Below the pieces are notes generated by a model. The model did not search any database, was not told the origin of the DNA, and was given only the letters and a program-made list of their open reading frames with translations. A DNA stretch of 64,000 nt, taken from assembly GCF_024198215.1 (NCBI RefSeq), contig NZ_JAKCFA010000010.1, positions 310,001 through 374,000 of the forward strand. Direction: 5' to 3'. Below are positions 52,309 through 60,940 of the stretch, piece after piece (within the stretch, counting starts at the first letter, position 1; every line of letters starts with the position of its first letter). Position numbers and translations under genes: made by a program. This DNA is from Myxococcus qinghaiensis. Lineage in GTDB: Bacteria; Myxococcota; Myxococcia; Myxococcales; Myxococcaceae.

Positions 52309-53700
52309 TCAGCGAAGCGCAAGCAGGGACTTGGGATGCGGCGCTCCGGAAGCGCGCTCCGATTCCAGCGAGAAGGGCATGGCCACCGGATGCATCCGCC
52401 GCCAGAACGACGACGAGAACGCCGGGTCGATGTAGCCCGCGAACTCCGAGCGGCGCGGAAAGTACGCCGCGAAGCTCTCCGGACTCATCCGCGCGTCCTT
52501 CGCCGGGTACACCGCGCCGCCCGCCTCGCGCGTCACCCGGTCCAGCTCCTCCACCAGCCGGTACGTCTTCTCCCCCCGGTTGGCGAAGTCCATGGCCAGC
52601 GTCACGCCCTGGCGCGGAAAGGACATCCACCCCGGCGAGGGGATGTCACCGAAGGTCTTCAGCACCGACAGGAAGCTGGGCAGCCCGCCGCGAGAGCTGC
52701 GCTCCAGGATGTCCTTCAGCGCGTCGCGCGCGGTGGAGTAGGGCACCACGCACTGGAACTGGAGGAAGCCCCGGCTGCCGTAGATGCGGTTCCACGCGTA
52801 GATGGCGTCCAGCGGATAGAAGAACGGGTCGTAGTGCGTCAGCCGCTGCTTGGGCTTGCCGTTCTGCCGGTGGAAGTAGAGCCAGTTGAACGCCGACACC
52901 GACAGCCGGTTGAGGCAGAACGCTGGCATGTCCATCGGCACCGCGAGGCCGATGCCGTGCGACAGGTGGCTCTTCGCCAGCGGGAGCCCGTCGAACTGCG
53001 GCGGCGCGAAGTTGCCCCGGTACAACAGGCCCCGGCCCAGCTTCTTGCCGCGCGCCAGGCAGTCCACCCACGCCATGGTGAACTCGTGGTCCGCCTCGGA
53101 CTCGCGCGCCACGACGAGGAACTCGTCCAGGTTGCCGAAGGGCACCGTCTCCTGAAGCACGTACGGGTTGCTGATGGGCTTGAGCTGGACCTCCGCCCAG
53201 GTGACGAGCCCCGTGAGCCCCAGGCCGCCAATCGTCGCGCCGTACCAGTCCGGGTTCTCGTCCGGCGCGCACACGCGGCGGCTGCCATCCGAGCGCACCA
53301 ATTCGAAGCGGCGCACGTAGCGGCCGAACGTCCCGCCCCGGTGGTGGTTCTTCCCGTGCACGTCGTTGGCGATGGCACCGCCCACCGTCACGTACTTGGT
53401 GCCCGGCGTCACCGGCAGGAACCAGCCGCGCGGCGCCGCCAGTCGCAACAGCGTGTCCAGCGTGACGCCCGCCTCGCAGCGCACCACGCCCGTGGCCGCG
53501 TCGAAGGCGATGAGCTTGTCCAGCCCCGAGGTGAGCAGCAGCGTCCCGCCCCCGTTGAGGCAGGAGTCGCCATAGCTGCGCCCCAGCCCGTGCGGCAGCA
53601 CCGAGCCGGAGACTTGCGGCAGCGCGTCCGAGCGCCACGTCAGTGCCTGCGTGCTCTGCTCGACTTGGGGATAGCGTCCCCAGGACTCCAGTGACTTCAT
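52309..53700 (-). CDS. DprE1-like FAD-dependent oxidase
   Basis: 463 residues. VAO-type flavoprotein: HGLGRSYGDSCLNGGG (FAD-binding, DprE1-like), PGTKYVTVGGAIANDVHGKN, GGTFGRYVRRFELV and the substrate region VDCLARGKKLGRG. DprE1 oxidises the 2'-OH of decaprenylphosphoryl ribose. The active-site Cys that benzothiazinones attack in mycobacteria is not obvious to me. Gene order and 13- and 24-bp gaps put it in an operon with the UbiA- and DprE2-like genes. Confidence 0.82.
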   Translation of the reverse strand: MKSLESWGRYPQVEQSTQALTWRSDALPQVSGSVLPHGLGRSYGDSCLNGGGTLLLTSGLDKLIAFDAATGVVRCEAGVTLDTLLRLAAPRGWFLPVTPGTKYVTVGGAIANDVHGKNHHRGGTFGRYVRRFELVRSDGSRRVCAPDENPDWYGATIGGLGLTGLVTWAEVQLKPISNPYVLQETVPFGNLDEFLVVARESEADHEFTMAWVDCLARGKKLGRGLLYRGNFAPPQFDGLPLAKSHLSHGIGLAVPMDMPAFCLNRLSVSAFNWLYFHRQNGKPKQRLTHYDPFFYPLDAIYAWNRIYGSRGFLQFQCVVPYSTARDALKDILERSSRGGLPSFLSVLKTFGDIPSPGWMSFPRQGVTLAMDFANRGEKTYRLVEELDRVTREAGGAVYPAKDARMSPESFAAYFPRRSEFAGYIDPAFSSSFWRRMHPVAMPFSLESERASGAPHPKSLLALR

Positions 53701-53713
53701 CGCGGAAGCCCTC

Positions 53714-55159
53714 TCACGTGGCCGCCCACAGCACCAGGGCGGAGACGAGCCCCACCGCGTAGCTCACCTTGTCCTTGAGCGCGAAGACGAGCGGGTCCTC
53801 GTTCACCTGCCCGCGATGCGCCAGCACCCAGATGCGGCCCACCCAGTAGAGCATCACCGGACACAACAGCCACAGCCGCTCCGGGTGGTCGTAATAGACA
53901 GTCACCTCTTTCGAGGTGATGTACAGCGCCAGCACCAGCACGGACACCTGGCCCGCCGCCGCGCCCAGGCTGGCGAGCTGCTCGTAGTCCTGCGCCAGGT
54001 ACCCGCGCCCGTGCGCGGTCGTCTCGTTGGACAGCCGCAGCCTGCGCACCTCGCTCAGCCGCTTCACCAGCGCGAGCGACAGGAAGAGGAACATGCTGAA
54101 CATGAGCAGCCAGCTCGACGTGGGCACGCCCACCGCCAGCGAGCCGCCGAAGATGCGCACCGTGTACAGGCCCGCCAGCACCAGCACGTCCAGCATCACC
54201 ACCTGCTTGAGCCGCAGCGAGTACGCCAGCGTCAGCGCGTAGTATGTCGCCAGCAGCGCGGAGAAGGCGGGCGGCAACAGCAGGCACACCGCCGCTCCCG
54301 CGAGCAGCAGCACTGGCGCCAGCGCCACGCCCACGCTCACCGGCAGCGCACAGGCCGCGAACGGACGCTTCTTCTTCGTCGGGTGCCGCCGGTCGGCGTC
54401 CAAATCCAGCAGGTCATTGAGCACATACACGCTGGAGGCGCACAGGCTGAAGGCCACGAAGGCCAGCACCGCCTGGGCCAGCAGGTCCGGAGACGCGGCC
54501 TTGTGCGCGGCGAGCACCGGCACGAAGACGAGCGCGTTCTTCGCCCACTGGTGCACGCGCAGCGCCTTCACCCAGACGCGCGGGCCCACCCCGGGCTTGT
54601 CGAAGACGCGGTGGACGTGGCGCCCCAGCCCTCGCGCCTTCTCCAGCACGCCCGCGGGCGCGTGGACCACCACGATGTGCCGCGACTCGCGCCACAGCGG
54701 CAGGTCCACCGCGTCGTTGCCCGCGTAGTCGAACGTGCCCAGCGCCGCCTTCAGCTTCGCCAGCTTGCGCGCGCCGGACAGGTTCACCGTGCCGTCGCTG
54801 GCGTGGACCTCCGTGAAGAGGCCCAGGTGCGCGGCGACGGCCTGGGCGATGCGCTGGTCCGCCGCCGTGGCCAGCACCAGCTTGCGGCCTCGCTTCTTCT
54901 CCTCGTGGAGGAACGCGAGCAGCTCCTCGTTGTACGGCAACTGGGTGGCATCCAGCCCCGCGCGCCGCGCGACCTCCGCCTTGAAGTACGCCTTGCCCTT
55001 GAGCACCCACAGGGGCAGCAGCAGGAGCAGCCAGGGCGCGCGCTTGAAGAGCACGAGCAGGTTCTCGTGCAGCGTGTCGGTGCGCACCAGCGTCCCGTCG
55101 AGGTCGACGGCGAGCGCCACGTCTGGCGAGTCTGCGGAGAGGGGTGTCTCTGGAAGCAT
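53714..55159 (-). CDS. HAD-UbiA fusion, DPPR-synthase-like phosphoribosyl transferase
   Basis: 481 residues. The N-terminal HAD phosphatase domain has VDLDGTLVRTDTL (Asp19/Asp21), LATAAD and YAGNDAVDLPLW. The C-terminal UbiA part (about 190-481) has about eight helices, with the metal/substrate motif YVLNDLLDLDADRRHPTKK and a second acidic motif LRLSNETTAHGRGYLAQDYE. UbiA plus DprE1/DprE2 is the arrangement for decaprenyl-phosphate 5-phosphoribosyltransferase. The HAD domain could remove the 5-phosphate left by that step, which is an attractive inference. Confidence 0.8.
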   Translation of the reverse strand: MLPETPLSADSPDVALAVDLDGTLVRTDTLHENLLVLFKRAPWLLLLLPLWVLKGKAYFKAEVARRAGLDATQLPYNEELLAFLHEEKKRGRKLVLATAADQRIAQAVAAHLGLFTEVHASDGTVNLSGARKLAKLKAALGTFDYAGNDAVDLPLWRESRHIVVVHAPAGVLEKARGLGRHVHRVFDKPGVGPRVWVKALRVHQWAKNALVFVPVLAAHKAASPDLLAQAVLAFVAFSLCASSVYVLNDLLDLDADRRHPTKKKRPFAACALPVSVGVALAPVLLLAGAAVCLLLPPAFSALLATYYALTLAYSLRLKQVVMLDVLVLAGLYTVRIFGGSLAVGVPTSSWLLMFSMFLFLSLALVKRLSEVRRLRLSNETTAHGRGYLAQDYEQLASLGAAAGQVSVLVLALYITSKEVTVYYDHPERLWLLCPVMLYWVGRIWVLAHRGQVNEDPLVFALKDKVSYAVGLVSALVLWAAT

Positions 55160-55242
55160 GGGAAGCGGAGGCGGAGGCTACCCTGTCGGACTGTTTCCGG
55201 GCGCGGGAAGGGCGCATGGCCCTCCGCCCGCCAGGGCACCGC

Positions 55243-56286
55243 TCAGTCGAGTCGGGCGATCAACAGCGTCTGGAGGGGGAGGTTTCGGATGGGTCGGCTG
55301 CTCTCGATGCGGTAGCCCGCGTCGTCGAGGAAGCCCTCCACCTCCGCGGGCGTGTAGGCGTCCGCGCCCGAGGTGACGAAGTAGTGCAGGCCGATGAGGG
55401 GCGCGGAGCTGGTCGGGTCCTGGATGTCCTCGCGCAGGTACTCCAGCACGGCCAGCGTCCCCTTGGGCGCCAGCGAGGCGCGGATGCGGCGCAGGAGCGC
55501 CACGTTCTGCGCGGGCGTCAGGTGGTGCATCACCTGGAACAACAGCACGCCGTCATAGAGGCCGCCCAGCTCCGCGGTGAGGATGTCCCCGGCCTGGTGC
55601 GTGACGAGGTGGCTCAGCCCCGCGGAGGCGATGATGTCCCGCCCCACGCGCACGCTGCCTTCCAAATCCAGCACCGTGGCCTTCAGGCCCCGGTGGCGCA
55701 GGCACAGCTCCGCGGCGAACCAGCCATGCGCGCCCCCCAGGTCCAACAGGTTCTTGGCGCCTCGGGGCAGGGGGATGGCGCCCACGACCTCCGGCGCCGC
55801 CAGCCGGGCGAGCTGGTGCATGGCGTGGATGTAGTCGCGCCAGCGCGGGTCCTCGGGGGCGAAGTCGTGGATGTCCACCGCCTCGCCCGAGCGCACCACG
55901 CCCTCCAGCCCCGTCCACCAATCCCACTGCGCGTAGTTGAACTCCAGGAACGCGCCCACGTACTTGGGCGAGCGCGGGTCCAGCCACCGCTTCGAGCGCG
56001 ACGCCAGCCGGTAGCGGCCGTCGCGCTGGCGCTCCACCGCCTCGCACGCCACCAGCGCCTCCAGGAGCGAGCGCGTTCCCTCCGGCGACAGCTTCAGCCG
56101 CGCCGCCAGGGCCTCCGACGTGGCCGCGCCGTCCGCCAGCGCCGCGTAGATGCCCAGCCGCACGCCCGCCATCAGCGTGCGCGAGGCCATCATACCGAAG
56201 AAGGCGTGGGCCAGGGGCTGGGGGGCCAGGTTGAACCAGTCCGCCACACGCTCCAGCAGGTTGTCCGCCTTGAGCCCCAGCCGCAT
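55243..56286 (-). CDS. Class I SAM-dependent O-methyltransferase with dimerisation domain
   Basis: 347 residues. The N-terminal ~110 residues form a winged-helix dimerisation domain (MASRTLMAGVRLGIYAALAD, LKLSPEGTRSLLEALVAC). The catalytic domain begins with motif I LLDLGGAHGWFAAEL, then VLDLEGSV, and FQVMHHLTPAQNVALLRR with the general-base-like His. It belongs to the acetylserotonin/CrtF-type O-methyltransferases. It is 83 bp upstream of the HAD-UbiA gene on the same strand, so it may modify that pathway's product. Confidence 0.85.
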   Translation of the reverse strand: MRLGLKADNLLERVADWFNLAPQPLAHAFFGMMASRTLMAGVRLGIYAALADGAATSEALAARLKLSPEGTRSLLEALVACEAVERQRDGRYRLASRSKRWLDPRSPKYVGAFLEFNYAQWDWWTGLEGVVRSGEAVDIHDFAPEDPRWRDYIHAMHQLARLAAPEVVGAIPLPRGAKNLLDLGGAHGWFAAELCLRHRGLKATVLDLEGSVRVGRDIIASAGLSHLVTHQAGDILTAELGGLYDGVLLFQVMHHLTPAQNVALLRRIRASLAPKGTLAVLEYLREDIQDPTSSAPLIGLHYFVTSGADAYTPAEVEGFLDDAGYRIESSRPIRNLPLQTLLIARLD

Positions 56287-56297
56287 GCGCTCGCCCC

Positions 56298-56663
56298 CTA
56301 ACGCTTCTTCCGGGGGAGGGCCAGGGCGGCCAGCCCCACCATCACCAGCGCGGCCTCCGCGCCCATCAGACAGCCCACCTGCTCCGCCTTGCGCACGCCC
56401 GTGTAGCGGCAGGTGCCGTCCTCACACGAGAAGCGCGGAGAGCAGTCTCCGCTGCTGCGACAGACGGTGTTCACCCGCCCCGTCCCGTCCTCTCCCTCCG
56501 GGTTGTCCCGGTCGGGTCCGCCCTCTCCGGTGGAGGCGTCCGGCAGGGGGATGATGATGCCTCCGTCGCTGGACGACTGAGCGAGCGCGACGGCGGGCAG
56601 CAGGAGCGGGAGGCAGGCCAGCAGGGACAGGCCCTGGGCGCGAACGAGGTGACGAAAGGACAT
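56298..56663 (-). CDS. Small Cys-rich exported protein with MYXO-CTERM-like tail
   Basis: 121 residues. Signal peptide LLACLPLLLPAVALAQ; an Asp/Gly/Pro-rich spacer; a six-residue-spaced Cys cluster CRSSGDCSPRFSCEDGTCR that looks like a small disulfide module; and the tail GC-helix (ALVMVGLAALAL)-PRKKR, the MYXO-CTERM plan. A surface anchor role is likely. 11 bp upstream of the O-methyltransferase gene, so the genes may be cotranscribed. Divergent from the response regulator gene. Confidence 0.7.
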   Translation of the reverse strand: MSFRHLVRAQGLSLLACLPLLLPAVALAQSSSDGGIIIPLPDASTGEGGPDRDNPEGEDGTGRVNTVCRSSGDCSPRFSCEDGTCRYTGVRKAEQVGCLMGAEAALVMVGLAALALPRKKR

Positions 56664-56777
56664 GACGGGGTCGTCACCCTAACCGTCCGGCCGCACAGAT
56701 GCATCCACCGTGGAAACCGGAAGTCGGGGGCAGATTGTCCCACCCCTCCGCCTTCATCTGGTAGCGTACGACCCGCG

Positions 56778-58106
56778 ATGGCCGCCCCCAGAATCCTCGT
56801 CGTCGATGACAACCCGGAGCTTCTCTCCCTCCTCACGCAGCTCTTCGAGGATGCGGGCTACGAGGTCGTCGGCGCCAGCCGCGGCAGGCAGGCGATTGAA
56901 GTGGCTCGCGCCAATCCGCCGGGCGCGGCCGTCTTGGACATCCTGCTGCCGGACATGATGGGCTACCACCTGGCGGACGCGCTGCGGAAGGACAACGCCC
57001 AGCTCCCGCTGCTCTTCATCACCGGCGTCTTCAAGGGCGGCAAGCACGCGCTGGAGGCCCGCCAGAAGTACCAGTCCGCCGGCTACTTCGAGAAGCCCTT
57101 CGAGGCACAGAAGCTGCTGGAGGCCGTCACCAAGGTCCTCGCTCCGGAGAAGAAGGCCCCGCCCGCTGGCTCCCTCCAGGACGCCTTCGAGGTGGAGCTG
57201 GACATCGACGTGGAGGAGGAGGGCCCGCAGGACGTGATGGAGTTGACGGGCCGCATCAAGGTGACGGGCGGCGGCAACATCACCGCGGAGATTCGCGGCG
57301 CCAACCTCACCGCCAGCCCCATGCAGAAGGTGCCGGCCACCCAGGTGCGTCCGCCCACGCCGGGCCGTCCGCCGGACCCTCCGCCCGCGGGCTCGGGAGC
57401 GCCGGGAAGCCGCCGGGGCGAGCTGAAGGACAACCTGCCCTCGTTGCTCACCGCCTACTACCTGTCGCGCGAGACGGGTGAGCTGGGAATCCAGCGCGGC
57501 AAGGTGAAGAAGGTCGTCTATTTCGAGAAGGGCATGCCGGTGTTCGCCCTCTCCAACCTGCTGGCGGACCGTTTCGGTCAGTTCCTGGTCCGCGTGGGCA
57601 AGATCAAGCCCGAGCAGCTCCAGGACGCCTCCGCCGTCGCGGGCGCGACGAACCGGCGCACCGGTGACGTGCTGGTGGAGCGCGGCCTGCTCAAGGACAC
57701 CGAGCGGCTGTACTACGTGGGCCAGCAGGTGAAGGCCGTCATCTACTCGCTCTTCGCGTGGGAGGACGGCACGTACGTGATGAGCTTCCGGGAGAAGGCC
57801 AGCGCGGAGTCCATCAAGCTGGACGTGCACCCGGGCAACCTCATCGTCCGCGGCATCAAGAAGCTCTACAAGCCGGAGCGCCTGCGCCGCCTGCTGCAGC
57901 CGGAGGACCGGCTCATCCCCGCGGTGGCCCCGGCGTACCAGCTCAATGAAGTGGAGCTGGAGCGGTGGGAGGCGGAGCTGCTGCCCAAGATTGACGGCAA
58001 CCGCACCGTCGCGGAGCTGCTGGCGTTCGCCAACCGCCCCGAGCACGTCGTCTACGGCTTCCTGGTGGCGATGATGTCGCTGGGCATCCTGGACAAGCGC
58101 TCGTAG
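56778..58106 (+). CDS. Response regulator with DUF4388 (PATAN-like) effector
   Basis: 442 residues from the ATG at 56778; upstream codons are untranslated-looking. Receiver domain: ILVVDDNPE (Asp10/11), phospho-acceptor Asp54 (AVLDILLPDMMG), Thr82, Lys106 (FEKPFE). A Pro-rich linker (about 185-212) leads to a DUF4388/PATAN-type domain (NLPSLLTAYYLSRETGELGI..., VVYFEKGMPVFALSNLLADRFGQFL). No DNA-binding domain, so it should act by protein contact. No kinase is adjacent. Such regulators in Myxococcus work in motility and developmental signalling. Confidence 0.88.
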   Translation: MAAPRILVVDDNPELLSLLTQLFEDAGYEVVGASRGRQAIEVARANPPGAAVLDILLPDMMGYHLADALRKDNAQLPLLFITGVFKGGKHALEARQKYQSAGYFEKPFEAQKLLEAVTKVLAPEKKAPPAGSLQDAFEVELDIDVEEEGPQDVMELTGRIKVTGGGNITAEIRGANLTASPMQKVPATQVRPPTPGRPPDPPPAGSGAPGSRRGELKDNLPSLLTAYYLSRETGELGIQRGKVKKVVYFEKGMPVFALSNLLADRFGQFLVRVGKIKPEQLQDASAVAGATNRRTGDVLVERGLLKDTERLYYVGQQVKAVIYSLFAWEDGTYVMSFREKASAESIKLDVHPGNLIVRGIKKLYKPERLRRLLQPEDRLIPAVAPAYQLNEVELERWEAELLPKIDGNRTVAELLAFANRPEHVVYGFLVAMMSLGILDKRS

Positions 58107-58161
58107 CGCGGCCGGGTCGCCGGGCGGGCGCCTGCAGGTGGCGCCCGGTGTCGCGAGGGTT

Positions 58162-58809
58162 TCAGCCGCCCGTCAGGCGGGAGCCAATCCAGAACAGGCC
58201 GAGCGCGCCGGAGCCCAGGGCGACGCCGCGCTGCACCCACATGGTGATGCGGTCGTTGAGGCGGGTGATGCCCTCGGCGAAGAGCAGGCCCACGGTGCCC
58301 ATGCCGATGAGGATGCCCAGCGCGAAGCCGGGCAGGTACGTCCACGCGGCCAGGCTCATGCTGCCGCCCACGAGCAGCGGGGGCAGGGCGAGCAAGAGCG
58401 AGCGCACGCCGCTGACGGCCATCAGCGCGCCGGCGGCGGTGCTGACGGTGTGCACGTGCTCGTGCGGCTCCTTGGAGTGATTGGGCAGGTGGGGGTGGCC
58501 GTGGTTCAGGCTGTTGGGGAACAGCAGCGCCGTCACGGCGAGGGCCACCAGCACGGCGCCGCCGAAGATTTCGGCCCAGCGCTCGAAGGTCTCGGACAGG
58601 CCCACGCCGGCCAGGAGGCACAGGGAGGCGATGCCGCCCAGCATGGCCGCGTGCCCCAGCGCGAAGCGGAAGGCGGTGGCGATGGCCGCGCGGCGCCGGC
58701 CCCCATTCAGGGTTCCGAGCGTGGCCACGGCCGCGCAATGGTCCGGCCCCACGGCGTGGAGCAGGCCCTGGGACAGACCGAGCAGGAAGGCAAGGAGAAT
58801 GGGCTGCAC
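58162..58809 (-). CDS. NicO/HupE-UreH-like nickel or cobalt transporter
   Basis: 215 residues with six hydrophobic helices. LSQGLLHAVGPDHCAAVATLG carries the GxxHAxxPDH metal motif of the NiCoT/NicO/UreH families; FALGHAAMLGG is the second conserved His motif. A His-rich loop (NHGHPHLPNHSKEPHEHVH) lies between helices 3 and 4. Substrate is likely Ni or Co. Its direction (import or efflux) cannot be decided. It is divergent from a His-tailed lipoprotein gene (56-bp gap). Confidence 0.78.
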   Translation of the reverse strand: MQPILLAFLLGLSQGLLHAVGPDHCAAVATLGTLNGGRRRAAIATAFRFALGHAAMLGGIASLCLLAGVGLSETFERWAEIFGGAVLVALAVTALLFPNSLNHGHPHLPNHSKEPHEHVHTVSTAAGALMAVSGVRSLLLALPPLLVGGSMSLAAWTYLPGFALGILIGMGTVGLLFAEGITRLNDRITMWVQRGVALGSGALGLFWIGSRLTGG

Positions 58810-58865
58810 GACGCGGACCCTACCCGCGCTTCCCTCCGGAGGCCAGCAAGAGGTACCTACGCGTC

Positions 58866-59360
58866 ATGTGGACTGCCTTCCGACCGCTGCCGACCGTGCT
58901 CTCGCTCGGGCTTTGTTGGGTCCTCTTCTCCGGGTGTGACTCAGGGAAGAAGCAATTCCAGGAAGCCAATGCGCAATACGAGGCGCTGGTGGACAAGGGC
59001 GTGCCGCCGACGGACCCGGCGTGGGACGCGGTCGTGGCGTCCCTGGAGAAGGTGCCCGAGGGCTCGCGCTCGCGTCCGGAAGCGGACAAGCGCCTCGCGG
59101 CCATTCGGGGCCTGCGGGGAAGCCTGCCTCCCCGTCCGCTGGCGACCCCTGGCGCGACGGGGCCGGGCACCAGCGAGGCGGACGTGAAGCGCGCCGCGTG
59201 CGAGGCGCTGGCGAAGAAGCTGGGACAGGCGACGGATGCCGCGGCGCGCGAGCCATTGCGCACGGCGTTGGCGCAGTGCCACGCGGACCTGGTCAAGCTG
59301 GAAGCCAAGAGCCACCCGGAGGGTGAAGAGGGCCACGAGCACGGTGGTGAGCCGCATTGA
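58866..59360 (+). CDS. Hypothetical lipoprotein with His/Glu-rich tail
   Basis: 164 residues. The signal ends VLFSGC (lipobox). The mature part is helical (KKQFQEANAQYEALVDKG, VKRAACEALAKKLGQATDA), with a Pro-rich middle. It closes with PEGEEGHEHGGEPH, a candidate metal-binding tail. Not a family I recognise. It is divergent from the NicO-type transporter, which also has a His-rich loop, so the two may share metal handling. Confidence 0.6.
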   Translation: MWTAFRPLPTVLSLGLCWVLFSGCDSGKKQFQEANAQYEALVDKGVPPTDPAWDAVVASLEKVPEGSRSRPEADKRLAAIRGLRGSLPPRPLATPGATGPGTSEADVKRAACEALAKKLGQATDAAAREPLRTALAQCHADLVKLEAKSHPEGEEGHEHGGEPH

Positions 59361-59412
59361 CGTTGCTCACGGATGATTGAGAACGCGCCGGGTTTGTGGC
59401 TATGGAGCGCGC

Positions 59413-60564
59413 ATGCCCATGCCCCAAGCAGGTGACGCGGCTCCCGACTTCGTGCTTCAGGACCAGGACGGCAACTCCGTGACGCTCTCGCAGCTCGCGG
59501 GGAAGAACGTCGTCCTCTATTTCTATCCGAAGGATGACACTCCCGGATGCACCGTGGAGGCGTGCGCCTTCCGCGACGAGCACTCGGTGCTGGAGGCCGC
59601 CGGCGCGGTGGTGCTCGGCGTGTCCGCGGACAGCACCGCGAGCCATCGCAAGTTCGCGACCAAGTTCAACCTTCCCTTCCCGCTGCTGGCGGACACCGAG
59701 CACCAGGTGTCGGACGCCTATGGCGTGTGGGGGGAGAAGTCGCTGTATGGACGCAAGTTCCTGGGAATCAACCGCGCCACGTTCCTGATTGGGACGGATG
59801 GCAAGGTGAAGCAGGTGTGGCCGAAGGTGAAGGTGAACGGCCATGTGGTGGAGGTGCTCGCCGCGCTGGGGGCGAAGCCGAGTGCTCCGGTGGCGGGAGG
59901 GTCCGCGTTAGAGGTGGAGGAGGCGGCGGCGCCCGAGCTGTCCGCGGCGTACGTGAGGGGCTCGGAGAGGGCCGCGGATGACCTCACTCCGCTCTCGGGG
60001 ACGCCGTTGACGGCGCCGGCGCGGGTGACGAAGTTCGAGCCCTCGAAGCGGAAGTCCGCTGCGACGAAGGCTCCGGCGAGCAAGCCCGCGTCACAGGATG
60101 AGGCCGTGGCCACCGAGGACGTCGAGGTGAAGGCGGCGCCCGTGAAGAAGGCCGCGCCCGCGACGAAGGCGGCTGTGCAGAAGGCCGCGCCCGTGGAACA
60201 GGCCGCGCCCGCGACGAAGGCGTCCGCGCAGAAGGCAGCGTCTGCTGAAAAGGCCGCTCCCGCGCGGAAGACGTCCGTGAAGAAGGCAGCGCCCGCGACG
60301 AAGGGTGCCTCGGCGAAGAAGGCCGTGTCCGCGAAGAAGGGGCCTTTGGCGAAGAAGGCGGCGCCCGCGAAGAAGGCGTCCGCGAAGAAGGCCGCGCCCG
60401 TGAAGAAGGCCGCCGCGAAGAAGTCCGCGCCCGTGAAGAAGTCCGCAGCGAAGAAGACGTCCGCGAAAAAGGCCGCGCCCGTGAAGAAGGCATCCGCGAA
60501 GAAGGGGGCCTTGGCGAAGAAGTCCGCTCCCGCGAAGAAGAAGTCCGCCGCGAAGCGGAAGTAG
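59413..60564 (+). CDS. bcp: Bcp-type peroxiredoxin fused to a histone-H1-like Lys/Ala tail
   Basis: 383 residues, against about 155 for ordinary Bcp. Residues 1-152 are a complete thiol peroxidase: GDAAPDFVLQDQDGN, YFYPKDDTPGCTVEACAFRD with peroxidatic Cys46 and resolving Cys51, and FLIGTDGKV. A linker (about 155-225) leads to roughly 155 residues of (A/V/S)KKAAP-like repeats: KKAAPAKKASAKKAAPVKK and variants, extremely basic, resembling eukaryotic H1 and chlamydial Hc1/Hc2 tails. The tail should bind DNA. The fusion suggests a peroxiredoxin held on the nucleoid. The codon pattern is continuous and in frame, so it is not a sequencing join that I can detect. Confidence 0.85.
   Translation: MPMPQAGDAAPDFVLQDQDGNSVTLSQLAGKNVVLYFYPKDDTPGCTVEACAFRDEHSVLEAAGAVVLGVSADSTASHRKFATKFNLPFPLLADTEHQVSDAYGVWGEKSLYGRKFLGINRATFLIGTDGKVKQVWPKVKVNGHVVEVLAALGAKPSAPVAGGSALEVEEAAAPELSAAYVRGSERAADDLTPLSGTPLTAPARVTKFEPSKRKSAATKAPASKPASQDEAVATEDVEVKAAPVKKAAPATKAAVQKAAPVEQAAPATKASAQKAASAEKAAPARKTSVKKAAPATKGASAKKAVSAKKGPLAKKAAPAKKASAKKAAPVKKAAAKKSAPVKKSAAKKTSAKKAAPVKKASAKKGALAKKSAPAKKKSAAKRK
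60040..60560 (+). repeat. Degenerate AAG-AAG-GC repeat encoding the H1-like tail
   Basis: A run of imperfect 15-30-bp units rich in GCGAAGAAG and GCGCCCGTGAAGAAG. Such low-complexity DNA expands and contracts easily, so tail length may vary between strains. Confidence 0.8.
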
Positions 60565-60585
60565 CGGACGGCTGTCGTGAAGTAG

Positions 60586-60831
60586 GCCACTCCCGAAGGG
60601 CGTGGACGCGGCGAATCCAGCCTCGTCCACGTCAGCTCCTCCCCTCTCTCCAACTCGACGGCTCCCTCCCGCTCTCCATGCGGCGAGTGCTCGAGCTCGG
60701 ATTCCTCCGCGCAAGCCGTGCACACGTCGCGCAAAGTTTGCGGCGAGCCGTCTGCTTCTGTCGCGAAGAAGCCTCAGTCCACAGTGTCAGCGAAGAAGAC
60801 TGTGCGCGAGCACGGCCGAGGGCTTAACTGA
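60586..60831 (+). pseudogene. Possible fossil extension of the H1-like tail
   Basis: After the bcp stop (TAG 60562) and a second TAG (60583) in the same frame, 81 open codons run to TGA at 60829. The last 25 include SVAKKPQSTVSAKKTV, again the AKK pattern of the tail, followed by REHGRGLN. This may be a former C-terminal portion cut off by stop codons, or a chance similarity in repetitive DNA. The rest of the 376-bp gap (to 60940) shows no other structure. A shorter ORF at 60602-60916 in another frame has poor coding character. Confidence 0.3.
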
Positions 60832-60940
60832 GCAAGCGGCCCGAGAGGCCGCCGTGTACCCGTTTCGTGGTGTGGACACCAGGCGTGCCCATTCTCCAGG
60901 GATGCGGGGAACTTGAAGACAGACAATCCGAGGAGTGGAC

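Noticed and set aside
60602..60916. A 104-residue plus-strand ORF
   Set aside because: Arg/Ala/Ser-rich, no ribosome-binding site, no domain. The same-frame AKK remnant in another frame explains the local sequence better.
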